A DNA stretch of 64,000 nt, from the NCBI RefSeq assembly GCF_018760735.1, contig NZ_JAHHZN010000011.1, forward strand, positions 62,001-126,000. Direction: 5' to 3'. The stretch is from Hymenobacter piscis (lineage in GTDB: Bacteria > Bacteroidota > Bacteroidia > Cytophagales > Hymenobacteraceae). The notes beneath the pieces are model-generated. The model was not told where the DNA came from, did no database searches, and saw nothing but the letters and a program-made list of their open reading frames with translations. Of this stretch, positions 40,280 to 47,460 are shown one piece after another. Position 1 is the stretch's first letter. Every line of letters begins with the position of its first letter. The position numbers were made by a program, and so were the translations under genes.

Positions 40280-41791
40280 ATGAAACTCCTTTCCGCCGCC
40301 CAGACCCGCGCCCTCGATCAGGCTACCATCCAGGCCCAGCACATCAGCTCCCTCGATCTGATGGAGCGCGCCGCCACGGCCCTTACCAACTGGCTGCTGG
40401 AAGAGCTGCGCCCCGCTTATGACACCGAGTTCCACGTGTTCTGCGGCCCCGGCAACAACGGCGGCGACGGGCTGGCCGTGGCCCGTCAGCTCCACGGCCT
40501 GGGCTATGCCCCCCGGGTGTGGCTGCTGCCCGCCAGCCGGCACTCCGCCGATTTCACCCACAACCGCCAGCAGCTCCCCGCCGCGCTGGCCTGCGAGGAA
40601 ATCAGGCCCGCCCACCTGCCCGCCCTGGCCCCGGACGCGGTGGTGCTGGATGCCCTGTTCGGCACCGGCCTGAGTCGCCCGCTCGATGGCCCGGCCGCCG
40701 CCGTGGTGCGGCACCTCAACGCCGCGGCCGCCACCGTAGTAGCCATCGACCTGCCCTCGGGCCTGCTGGCCGACGCGCCCCAGCCCGCCGACAGCCCGGT
40801 GGTGCAGGCGCGGTACACGCTCAGTTTCGAGCTCCCCAAGCTGGCCTTTCTGCTTCCTCAAAACGCAGACTTCGTAGGCGACTGGCACGTACTGCCCATC
40901 GGGCTGGACCAGGAAGTTATCCACAAAATAACTGTGGATAACTATTTCGTCACGGCCGCAGACCTGCAAGGTTGTTTCCCGAAAAGACCGAAATTCAGCC
41001 ATAAGGGCACTTTCGGGCATGCGCTGCTGCTGGCCGGGAGCCGGGGAAAAGTGGGGGCGGCCGTGCTGGCCTCCCAGGCCTGCCTGCGGGGCGGCGTGGG
41101 CCTGCTCACCACCCGGGTGCCGGCCGTGGGCTACGACATCCTCCAGATGTCCGCCCCCGAAGCCATGTGCCTCGCCGACCCGGCCGCCGACTACGTGACG
41201 GAGCTGCCGGACCTGACGCCCTACGCTGCCGTGGGCATGGGCCCCGGCCTGGGCCAGCACGAAGCCACCCGCGCCGTGCTGGCCCAGCTGCTCGATACTG
41301 CCCGGGTCCCGCTCGTGCTCGACGCCGACGCCCTCAACCTGCTCGGGGCCCACCCCGACCTGCTGGCCCGGCTCCCGCCCGATACCCTGCTGACGCCCCA
41401 CCCCAAGGAGTTCGAGCGCCTCGTGGGCGAGCCCGCCCGCGACGATTACCACCGCCTCGACCAGCTCCGCGACTTCGCCCGCCGCTACCGCTGCTACTGC
41501 GTGCTCAAGGGCGCCCACACGGCCCTGGCCACCCCCGAAGGCATCGTTTACTTCAACAGCACCGGCAACCCCGGCATGGCCACCGGCGGCAGCGGCGACG
41601 TACTCACGGGCCTGCTCCTGGCTCTGCGCGCCGATAAGCGCCTCTCTCCCCTGCACGCCGCCCTGCTGGGCCTCTACGCCCACGGCCGCGCCGGCGACCT
41701 GGCCCTCCCCCACACCGGCCCCGCCGGCCTCCTGGCCGGCGACATCGTCCGCTTCCTCGGCCCGGCATTAGGTGAGTTGGTGAATTGGTGA
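40280..41791 (+). CDS. nnr: Bifunctional NAD(P)H-hydrate epimerase / ADP-dependent dehydratase
   Basis: A 503-residue repair enzyme for hydrated NAD(P)H. The epimerase (YjeF_N) half (about 1-215) has GPGNNGGDGLAVAR and LDALFGTGLSRPL. The dehydratase (YjeF_C) half (about 230-500) has GHALLLAGSRGKVGAAVLAS, GMGPGLG, TPHPKEFERL and the ATP-site ATGGSGDVLTG. The linker (EVIHKITVDNYF) is encoded by an AT-rich patch containing two inverted DnaA-box-like 9-mers. The last codons and TGA lie in the 8-base repeat array (LVNW stop). Confidence 0.95.
   Translation: MKLLSAAQTRALDQATIQAQHISSLDLMERAATALTNWLLEELRPAYDTEFHVFCGPGNNGGDGLAVARQLHGLGYAPRVWLLPASRHSADFTHNRQQLPAALACEEIRPAHLPALAPDAVVLDALFGTGLSRPLDGPAAAVVRHLNAAAATVVAIDLPSGLLADAPQPADSPVVQARYTLSFELPKLAFLLPQNADFVGDWHVLPIGLDQEVIHKITVDNYFVTAADLQGCFPKRPKFSHKGTFGHALLLAGSRGKVGAAVLASQACLRGGVGLLTTRVPAVGYDILQMSAPEAMCLADPAADYVTELPDLTPYAAVGMGPGLGQHEATRAVLAQLLDTARVPLVLDADALNLLGAHPDLLARLPPDTLLTPHPKEFERLVGEPARDDYHRLDQLRDFARRYRCYCVLKGAHTALATPEGIVYFNSTGNPGMATGGSGDVLTGLLLALRADKRLSPLHAALLGLYAHGRAGDLALPHTGPAGLLAGDIVRFLGPALGELVNW
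40915..40943. promoter_or_regulatory. Inverted pair of DnaA-box-like 9-mers inside nnr
   Basis: AGTTATCCACA (40915-40925) and its exact complement TGTGGATAACT (40933-40943), separated by 7 A/T-rich bases. Each contains TTATCCACA, a full match to the DnaA-box consensus. It lies in the linker codons of nnr. Function unproven. Confidence 0.4.
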
Positions 41792-41894
41792 GATGGTGAG
41801 TTTTATGTTCAAGCTACCTAACGGCGCTAATTGCGCAGTCTGGACCAGCCAAACATCAAACTCACCATCTCACTATTTCACCATCTCACCACTT
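41771..41894. repeat. 8-base-word inverted repeat holding both stop codons
   Basis: Left array GGTGAGTT, GGTGAATT, GGTGAGAT, GGTGAGTT (41771-41802). The right arm (41858-41894) is the complement of the same words. The nnr TGA (41789-41791) and the TGA of the convergent UbiA-like gene (41886-41888) both lie in TGGTGA words of the arms. Confidence 0.9.
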
Positions 41895-42788
41895 TTCCGC
41901 CCCCCACACCGTCAGGAACTGCACTACCATCACGCCGTCCGTCAGCAGAGCGAAATAGTAGTCCGGCCTCGATTCTTCGGCTTGCCAGACAACGGCGGCG
42001 GCCAGCAGCAGGGGCAGCAGCAGGGCCGCGTGGTGAACGGTCGTGGCGCCGGCCGGCCCCAGCAGGGCTGCCGCCGTTAGCGCGGCCACTCCCAGTGCTT
42101 TGGTGGCCCCAATGCCCAGCACGCCCGGAAACGTGCGGGTGCCGGTGAGGCGGTCCTTGGTGCAGTCGCGGATGTCGAACACCAGGGCCAGGGCCAGAAT
42201 GAACAGGAAGCGGTGGGCAAACAAGGGCAGCACCGCCGCGCTGCCCAAAGGCCGCCCCTGGTACAGCGCCGGCACCCATACGGTGACGGCGGCCCAGACG
42301 TAGGCAATGAGAAATACCTTGAGCAGGGGCAGGTCGCGCAGGGCCCGCCAGCGGCCCCGGTAGCGCACCAGGGGCATGGAGTAAAGCACCGAAATAATGC
42401 CCAGGTGGGCCAGAAACGGCGTCAGTTGGGGCAGGCGGGCATCGGCCAGGAACAGGATGGTGGCAACTAGGCCAGCCGCGGCCGTGAGCACCAGCAGCTG
42501 GGGGCGGTGGGCCCGGATCCAGTGCTTGCGGCGGGTAGCGCCGGGCAGCTGCCCGTGCTTATAGGGCAGCACGCTGTCGAGGTTGTAGAGAAAGAGCGTG
42601 GCCGCGAAAATCAACGCCCCCAGCCGGCCGGGCAGCGGCGCCCCCCATCCCAGAAACGTGGCCCCCACCAGCCCCAGCGCCGCCCCCGACAGCCACCCAC
42701 TGCTGTAGAGCACCGCATCCAGCGCGCGGCGGGGCCACCCCGGCGGGGGCGTCGGAACCGGTTCGCGGACGTGGGAGGCGGGCTTCAT
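41886..42788 (-). CDS. UbiA-like prenyltransferase-fold membrane protein
   Basis: A 300-residue protein with about eight or nine membrane helices. The first Asp-motif region is degenerate (LYNLDSVLPYKHG) and the second is ALVFDIRDCTKDRLTGTRTFP, as in UbiA superfamily members that move isoprenoid chains. The degenerate first motif makes the substrate, and even activity, uncertain. ATG 42788 (MKPASHVREP) is preferred to GTG 42848, which overlaps a promoter-like TACCTTGC. Convergent with nnr, and both stops lie in one inverted repeat. Confidence 0.65.
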   Translation of the reverse strand: MKPASHVREPVPTPPPGWPRRALDAVLYSSGWLSGAALGLVGATFLGWGAPLPGRLGALIFAATLFLYNLDSVLPYKHGQLPGATRRKHWIRAHRPQLLVLTAAAGLVATILFLADARLPQLTPFLAHLGIISVLYSMPLVRYRGRWRALRDLPLLKVFLIAYVWAAVTVWVPALYQGRPLGSAAVLPLFAHRFLFILALALVFDIRDCTKDRLTGTRTFPGVLGIGATKALGVAALTAAALLGPAGATTVHHAALLLPLLLAAAVVWQAEESRPDYYFALLTDGVMVVQFLTVWGAEKW

Positions 42789-42850
42789 GGGCAGCAGCAG
42801 GCCCCCGGGAAGCACGGCGGCCGATGCAAGGTACGCCCGCTCCGGCACGC

Positions 42851-42888
42851 CACAGCCCCCGGAACCGAAGATTCGGCCGGGGGCTGTG
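42851..42888. other. GC-rich intergenic hairpin
   Basis: CACAGCCCCCGG/CCGGGGGCTGTG with a 14-base loop that itself pairs (CCGAA/TTCGG), between ppa and the UbiA-like gene. It lacks a T-run on the ppa transcript side, so whether it terminates is unclear. Confidence 0.5.
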
Positions 42889-42928
42889 GGAGTAGGGGGC
42901 AGAAAAAAAGTACCGGACCAGCCGGGGG

Positions 42929-43513
42929 TTAGCCGTTGAGTTCCTGCTGGCGGAGCTTCTCGTCGTGGTCGTTGCCGTTGGGGAAGGTTTCGTCGTAGAG
43001 GCGGATGCTTTCCTCGATGATGCGGTAGGCCTCTTCGCGGGGCAGGAAGCGCTGCACGGTCACGGATTTGTGCTCCAGGGCTTTGTAGTCCTCGAAGAAG
43101 CGCTGCATTTCGCGCAGGGTGTGGGGCGGCAGGTCTTCCAGCTCGTTGTAGTGGTTCACCGAGATGTCGTTGGCGGCCACGGCAATGATTTTATCGTCTT
43201 CCTCGTCGCCGTCTATCATCTGCATCACCCCGATCACCTTGGCTTCCACCAGGCACATGGGCACGATTTCCACGGAGCAGAGCACCAGAATATCGAGCGG
43301 GTCCTTGTCGTCGCAGTAGGTTTTAGGAATGAAGCCGTAGGCGGCCGGATAGTGCACGGCCGAGAACAGGACGCGGTCGAGTTTCAGCATGCCGCTGTCT
43401 TTGTCGAGCTCGTACTTGGCCTTCGAGCCTTTCGGGATTTCAATGATGCCAGTAACGGCAGTAGGAGCGTTTTCGCCGCGCGATACGTCGTGCCAGGGGT
43501 TGAATTTGGCCAT
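42929..43513 (-). CDS. ppa: Inorganic pyrophosphatase (family I)
   Basis: A 194-residue cytoplasmic enzyme splitting PPi. Active-site elements: the substrate-binding segment [16 protein letters not shown], the [20 protein letters not shown] signature carrying the metal-binding aspartates, and [20 protein letters not shown]. The size fits prokaryotic family I. ATG 43513 is immediately followed upstream by a heptad inverted repeat. Confidence 0.95.
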   Translation of the reverse strand: MAKFNPWHDVSRGENAPTAVTGIIEIPKGSKAKYELDKDSGMLKLDRVLFSAVHYPAAYGFIPKTYCDDKDPLDILVLCSVEIVPMCLVEAKVIGVMQMIDGDEEDDKIIAVAANDISVNHYNELEDLPPHTLREMQRFFEDYKALEHKSVTVQRFLPREEAYRIIEESIRLYDETFPNGNDHDEKLRQQELNG

Positions 43514-43678
43514 TTGTTGGTTGTTGGTTATTCGTTATTCGTTTTTGGCAGCTGGTATTCGGGGCTTGGTTTTGGTTCCGGCGCATCCGTTTACCTGCCT
43601 AACCGCCTGCGCCTAGCATACGCGGTTGGCCGGAAAAAGAGCAGCCAAAAACTAAAAACCGAGAACCAAAAACCAGAC
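43513..43678. repeat. Heptad inverted repeat upstream of ppa
   Basis: Left units TTGTTGG, TTGTTGG, TTATTCG, TTATTCG, TTTTTGG (43514-43548) extend directly from the ppa ATG. The right arm 43631-43677 (GGCCGGAAAAAGAGCAGCCAAAAACTAAAAACC...) is the inverted partner. The inner gap 43580-43630 holds nothing recognised. Confidence 0.8.
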
Positions 43679-45388
43679 TTACCAGCCCAGCACCTGCCGC
43701 AGGGGCTCGCCGGTGCAGCCGTCGGGCTCCTGAATACGGAGCCAGCGGGCCAGCGTGGGCGCAATATCGGTAATCTTTACCGGAGCCGACGACTCACCGT
43801 GCTTCACGCGCCAGCCCCAGAACAGGACCGGCACGTGGGTATCGTAGCGGCTGGCCGAGCCGTGGGTGGTGCCCTTGCTCACGGGGAAGGAGTACGACTC
43901 CAGCCAGCCCGGCTCCAGCACCACCAGCACGTCGCCCGAGCGCTTGGGGAAGTAGCCGTTTTCCAGGTACATGAGCATCCCGCTCTCCCAGTGCGACTTC
44001 TGCACGTCCTCGGCGGCCAGGGCCCGCGTCACGCCCGCGAAGCCCCGCATCAGGTCGGCCGTTTCGCGCTGCATCTGGTACAGATCGAGGTTTTTCTGGG
44101 CGATGAGGGGGCGGTTGAGGTACACCTGCTGGTTTTCATAGCTCAGCACCCACTGGCCCGCCCCGTGCCGGCGCACCAGCTCGTGCTGGAGGGAGTCGCG
44201 CATGAGGCGGGGGCCCACCGAGCCGGCGGGCAGGTGGTGCTCGAGCAGGAAGTTGGGCGAGTGGGCCGCTCCGTGGTCGGCACTCAGAAACACCAGCACG
44301 TTTTTGCGGCCCAGCGTTTTGTCGAGGTGCTCGAAGAGGCGGGCCAGGTCCTGGTCGAGGCGCAGGTAGGTATCCTCGGCCTCAATGGAGTTGGGCCCGA
44401 ACTGGTGCCCCACGTAGTCGGTGCTGCTGAAGCTCAGGGCCAGAAAATCGGTCTGGCCGCGCTGGCCCATCTGCTCGGCGCGCAGGGCTTCGAGGGCGAA
44501 ATCGAGGGTGAGCGAGTTACCGAAGGGCGTGGACCGGATCAGGTCGAGGTTGCGGACGGGGGCCGTTTTCTCACCGGCGGCCTGCATGGCGCCCTTCACG
44601 GCCGCGGGCAACGCGGCGCTGAGCGTGGGCAGGTCGTGGGGGAAAACCGGCCGGGCTTCGCCCCGGAAGGCCGATTCCCAGGCCACATCGTCGGGGGTAC
44701 TTTCGGTGTACTGGCCGATGGGCAGCAGCGTGTTCCAAGGCTGATCCAGGTACCGGGCGGCCCGGTTTTCGGCGTTGAAGCGGGTAGCCCAGTCCGGCAG
44801 CTGCTGCTGGTAGAAGGTGCTGGTGATAAAGGCCCCGTTGGCGCCGTCGTACCAGTAAGCGCCGTTGGCGGCGTGCCCGGCCGGCAGGATGGAGCCCCGG
44901 TCCTTGATGCAGACGCCGATAACCTTGCTCTGGAAGTTGGTGGCCAGGCGCAGCTCATCGGTGATGGTGGTGGCCAGCAGGTGGCGGGGCGACTGTTGCC
45001 CGGCCGCCGCCGTGCCGCCCACCGCCTGCACGTCGGTATCCTCCGTGACGTAGGTACCCCGGCCGGTTTCGCGCTCCAGCCAGTTGTTGCCGATAATGCC
45101 GTGGACCGAGGGCGTGGTGCCGGTGTAGATGCTGGCGTGGCCCGGCCCGGTGTAAGTGGGCACGTAGTTGTAGTGGGCGTTTTCGTAGCTGAAGCCCTCC
45201 CCCAGCAGCAGCCGGAACCCGCCGGTGCCGTACTTGCTCCAGTAGCGGTAGAGGTAGTCGTAGCGCATCTGGTCCACCACAATGCCGACCACCAGCTTGG
45301 GCCGCTCCAGGGGGGCAGCATTCTTTTTTTGGGCGAAGGCGGGCAGGGCCAGGGTGGCCGCCAGCAACAGGCTCAGACGCTTTTTCAA
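43679..45388 (-). CDS. PafA-like exported alkaline phosphatase
   Basis: A 569-residue phosphomonoesterase of the alkaline phosphatase superfamily. It has signal peptide MKKRLSLLLAATLALPAFAQ. The first zinc Asp is in GIVVDQMRYDY, the nucleophile Thr in YVPTYTGPGHASIYTG, and other ligands are in FSSTDYVGHQFGP, LSADHGA and KGTTHGS. A nucleophile threonine rather than serine is the hallmark of the PafA type. The only start giving this signal peptide is TTG at 45388, an unusual start codon. A full -7 box lies 52 bases upstream. Confidence 0.9.
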   Translation of the reverse strand: MKKRLSLLLAATLALPAFAQKKNAAPLERPKLVVGIVVDQMRYDYLYRYWSKYGTGGFRLLLGEGFSYENAHYNYVPTYTGPGHASIYTGTTPSVHGIIGNNWLERETGRGTYVTEDTDVQAVGGTAAAGQQSPRHLLATTITDELRLATNFQSKVIGVCIKDRGSILPAGHAANGAYWYDGANGAFITSTFYQQQLPDWATRFNAENRAARYLDQPWNTLLPIGQYTESTPDDVAWESAFRGEARPVFPHDLPTLSAALPAAVKGAMQAAGEKTAPVRNLDLIRSTPFGNSLTLDFALEALRAEQMGQRGQTDFLALSFSSTDYVGHQFGPNSIEAEDTYLRLDQDLARLFEHLDKTLGRKNVLVFLSADHGAAHSPNFLLEHHLPAGSVGPRLMRDSLQHELVRRHGAGQWVLSYENQQVYLNRPLIAQKNLDLYQMQRETADLMRGFAGVTRALAAEDVQKSHWESGMLMYLENGYFPKRSGDVLVVLEPGWLESYSFPVSKGTTHGSASRYDTHVPVLFWGWRVKHGESSAPVKITDIAPTLARWLRIQEPDGCTGEPLRQVLGW

Positions 45389-45439
45389 GGCAAAGGGGAT
45401 AAGCGAAGCCGCCCCGGGGCCGCTTCATAGTTCAGCAGG

Positions 45440-45447
45440 CAAAGATA
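45440..45447 (-). promoter_or_regulatory. -7 promoter box for the PafA-like gene
   Basis: TATCTTTG on the minus strand, about 50 bases before the TTG start at 45388. The nearest TTG upstream is spaced slightly too far (26 bases). Confidence 0.45.
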
Positions 45448-45514
45448 ACCCACCCCGCCGGGAGTTGCGTAGGCAAAGCAAGCAGCCCGGTTATAATTGC
45501 CCAGCCGCCCGCTG

Positions 45515-45612
45515 TAGCGGCGCGACCCTTCGCGTCTCGGCGTTGAACGATGGGAACCACCCGGTCACACCAACCTCAGCAATGCCGAGACGCGAAGGGT
45601 CGCGTCTCTACA
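45515..45612. repeat. Family B inverted repeat (copy 2)
   Basis: Arms 45515-45550 and 45579-45612 pair. Each arm contains the palindrome GAGACGCGA-A/C-TCGCGTCTC, and both are flanked by CGTTGAACGA/TCGTTCAGCG words. It shares TAGAGAC...TCTCG...TTGCTGA with 10403-10491. Confidence 0.88.
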
Positions 45613-45654
45613 TCGTTCAGCGCTGCCCTGTTCCTTACCTTCCTCTCCCCTACC

Positions 45655-46350
45655 ATGCCCGATTCTGCCCCGTACGCCCTCATCTTTGATATGGATGGGG
45701 TGCTCATTGACAATACCGCCGCCCAGGCCCGGGCATTTCAGCTCCTGTTCCGGGATTTGGGTTTGACCACCAACGCCCGCCGGTTGTTGCGCCGCCTCAA
45801 CGGCATGCCCGCCTCCGAGATTCTGCAACACGTGTTCACCAACCCGGTGCCCAAAAAACAGCTCGCAGAATACGCCGCCCAGCGCGAGCTGCTCTACCGG
45901 GTACTCTACTGGAATCAGCGCCGGGAGCTGCCCGGCCTGCGCGGGTTCCTGGAAGCAGCCCGCGCGGCCGGCTTCCGCATCGGGCTGGGCACCGGCTCCG
46001 GCGACGACACCATCTCCTACATCCTCGACCACCTCGACCTGCGCCGCTACTTCGATGTGGTGATAGGCAAGGACGACGTACAGCACGGCAAGCCCCACCC
46101 CGATACCTACCTCACCACGGCCCGGAAGCTCGGCATCCCGCCCGAGCGGTGCGTAGTGCTGGAAGACGCCCTGCTGGGCGAGCAGGCCGCTTACCGGGCC
46201 GGCATGCGCTGCATCGGCGTGAGCACCACCCTGCGGCCCGACGAGTTCCAGGCTCCCCTCACCGTCATCCCCGACTTCACCCACCTCACGCCCCAGCGGG
46301 TATGGGAGCTGCTGGAGCAGCACCCCACCGCGCCCAAACCCAGCCGGTAG
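45655..46350 (+). CDS. HAD-superfamily hydrolase (beta-phosphoglucomutase-like)
   Basis: A 231-residue HAD phosphatase. Motif I is LIFDMDGVLIDN with the nucleophile Asp near residue 12. A cap helix region follows, then motif II GLGTGSG, the motif III lysine in GKPHPDTYLTTARKLG, and a motif IV acidic pair in VLEDALLGEQAA. Substrate unknown (sugar phosphates are common in this branch). The longer frame starts inside a family B repeat, so ATG 45655 is used. A TACCTTCC promoter-like box lies at 45636. Confidence 0.9.
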   Translation: MPDSAPYALIFDMDGVLIDNTAAQARAFQLLFRDLGLTTNARRLLRRLNGMPASEILQHVFTNPVPKKQLAEYAAQRELLYRVLYWNQRRELPGLRGFLEAARAAGFRIGLGTGSGDDTISYILDHLDLRRYFDVVIGKDDVQHGKPHPDTYLTTARKLGIPPERCVVLEDALLGEQAAYRAGMRCIGVSTTLRPDEFQAPLTVIPDFTHLTPQRVWELLEQHPTAPKPSR

Positions 46351-46355
46351 CTGGC

Positions 46356-46389
46356 CAAACGCCGGGGCGCGCAGGGTCGCATCTCTACC
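46356..46389. repeat. Truncated family B fragment
   Basis: CGCGCAGGGTCGCATCTCTAC resembles one arm of the repeat at 45579-45610 with two changes and no partner. Confidence 0.6.
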
Positions 46390-46422
46390 CACACCCGACC
46401 GGTGGTTGGGACTAGCGCAACT

Positions 46423-46458
46423 AAAAAGGCCCGCCTCCTTGCGGAAGCGGGCCTTTTT
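46423..46458. terminator. Bidirectional terminator at the end of the atp operon
   Basis: AAAAAGGCCCGC/GCGGGCCTTTTT, between the HAD gene and the convergent atpG. Confidence 0.88.
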
Positions 46459-46479
46459 CCTATTGTAAAACAGGAAACC

Positions 46480-47370
46480 TTACTTGCTCGCGGCCAGGGC
46501 CTCAGCGCCACCCACGATTTCGAGAATCTCGGTGGTAATGGCGGCCTGACGGGTACGGTTGTAGGTCAGCTTGAGCTGCTTGAGCAGTTCGCCGGCGTTT
46601 TCCGTGGCCTTGTCCATGGCCGTCATGCGGGCCCCGTGCTCCGAGGCATTGCTTTCCAGTACGGCCTTGTAAAGCTGCACCTTCAACGACTGCGGAATCA
46701 GGGTCTGCACAATCTCCTCCTTGGACGGCGAGAAAATGTAGTCGGCGTTGGCCGTGGCGGGGGCGTTGGCGGGCTGCTCCTGGGGCACCAGGGGCAGGAG
46801 CTGTTCGGCGCGCACCACCTGGGTGGCCACGTTCCGGAACTCGTTGTAGACCATCACCACCTCGTCGTAGGTACCGGCCCGGAAGCCGTCCATAGCCTGC
46901 TCGGCGGCTTCGCGCACGGTATCGAAGGAGAGCTTGCCGAATACGTGCTGGTAGTCGCCCAGTAGGGGACCACGCTTGCCGAAGTACTCGTGGGCTTTCT
47001 TGCCGATGGCCATCACGGTGATGCTGCCCGCGGCGGCCTGCTCGGCGTAGCGGTTCTGCACCAGGCCATTCACGCCCTTGAACACGTTGCTGTTGAACGC
47101 GCCGGCCAGGCCCCGGTCGGAGGTAATGGCGATGATCAGCACGCGGTGCACGTCGCGCACCACGCTGTACTCGCTCACGGCCTCCTCGCCGGTCAGGGCC
47201 GTGAGGTTGCTCAGAATGCTGTTGAGCCGCTGGGCGTAGGGCCGCATGCGCAGGATGTTATCCTGGGCGCGCCGCAGCTTGGCCGCCGCCACCATTTTCA
47301 TGGCTTTGGTAATCTGCTGCGTGCTCTGCACCGACGTAATGCGGCTCCGGACTTCTTTTAAGCTAGCCAT
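46480..47370 (-). CDS. atpG: ATP synthase F1 subunit gamma
   Basis: A 296-residue central rotor shaft. It starts MASLKEVRSRITSVQSTQQITKAMKMVAAAKLRRAQ and ends NRTRQAAITTEILEIVGGAEAL, both canonical. Final gene of the operon, separated from atpA by a heptad inverted repeat and followed by a bidirectional terminator. atpD and atpC do not follow. Confidence 0.96.
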   Translation of the reverse strand: MASLKEVRSRITSVQSTQQITKAMKMVAAAKLRRAQDNILRMRPYAQRLNSILSNLTALTGEEAVSEYSVVRDVHRVLIIAITSDRGLAGAFNSNVFKGVNGLVQNRYAEQAAAGSITVMAIGKKAHEYFGKRGPLLGDYQHVFGKLSFDTVREAAEQAMDGFRAGTYDEVVMVYNEFRNVATQVVRAEQLLPLVPQEQPANAPATANADYIFSPSKEEIVQTLIPQSLKVQLYKAVLESNASEHGARMTAMDKATENAGELLKQLKLTYNRTRQAAITTEILEIVGGAEALAASK

Positions 47371-47376
47371 ATGGGA

Positions 47377-47460
47377 TGGGTTGCCAGTTGCCAGTTGTCA
47401 GTTGCCAGTTGCTTTTCGTGCGAACGAACTGACAACTGGCAACTGGCAACCAACAACTGA
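47377..47460. repeat. Heptad inverted repeat between atpA and atpG
   Basis: GTTGCCA, GTTGCCA, GTTGTCA, GTTGCCA, GTTGC (47381-47412) and its inverted partner ACTGACAACTGGCAACTGGCAAC (47428-47450), with an inner pair TTTTCGTGCGAACGAA. The atpA stop codon adjoins the right end. Confidence 0.92.

Noticed and set aside
39422..41713. A 763-residue form of the minus-strand lipoprotein
   Set aside because: The N-terminal 490 residues are antisense to nnr. A lipoprotein signal begins at 40243, so only 39422-40243 is annotated.
41793..42080. Small plus-strand gene between nnr and the UbiA-like gene
   Set aside because: Encodes the repeat arms and the antisense of the UbiA-like C-terminus. No start context or family.
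42965..45430. Plus-strand open frame of 821 codons opposite ppa and the PafA-like gene
   Set aside because: Crosses two confident genes and a heptad repeat. Composition is typical of antisense GC-rich frames.
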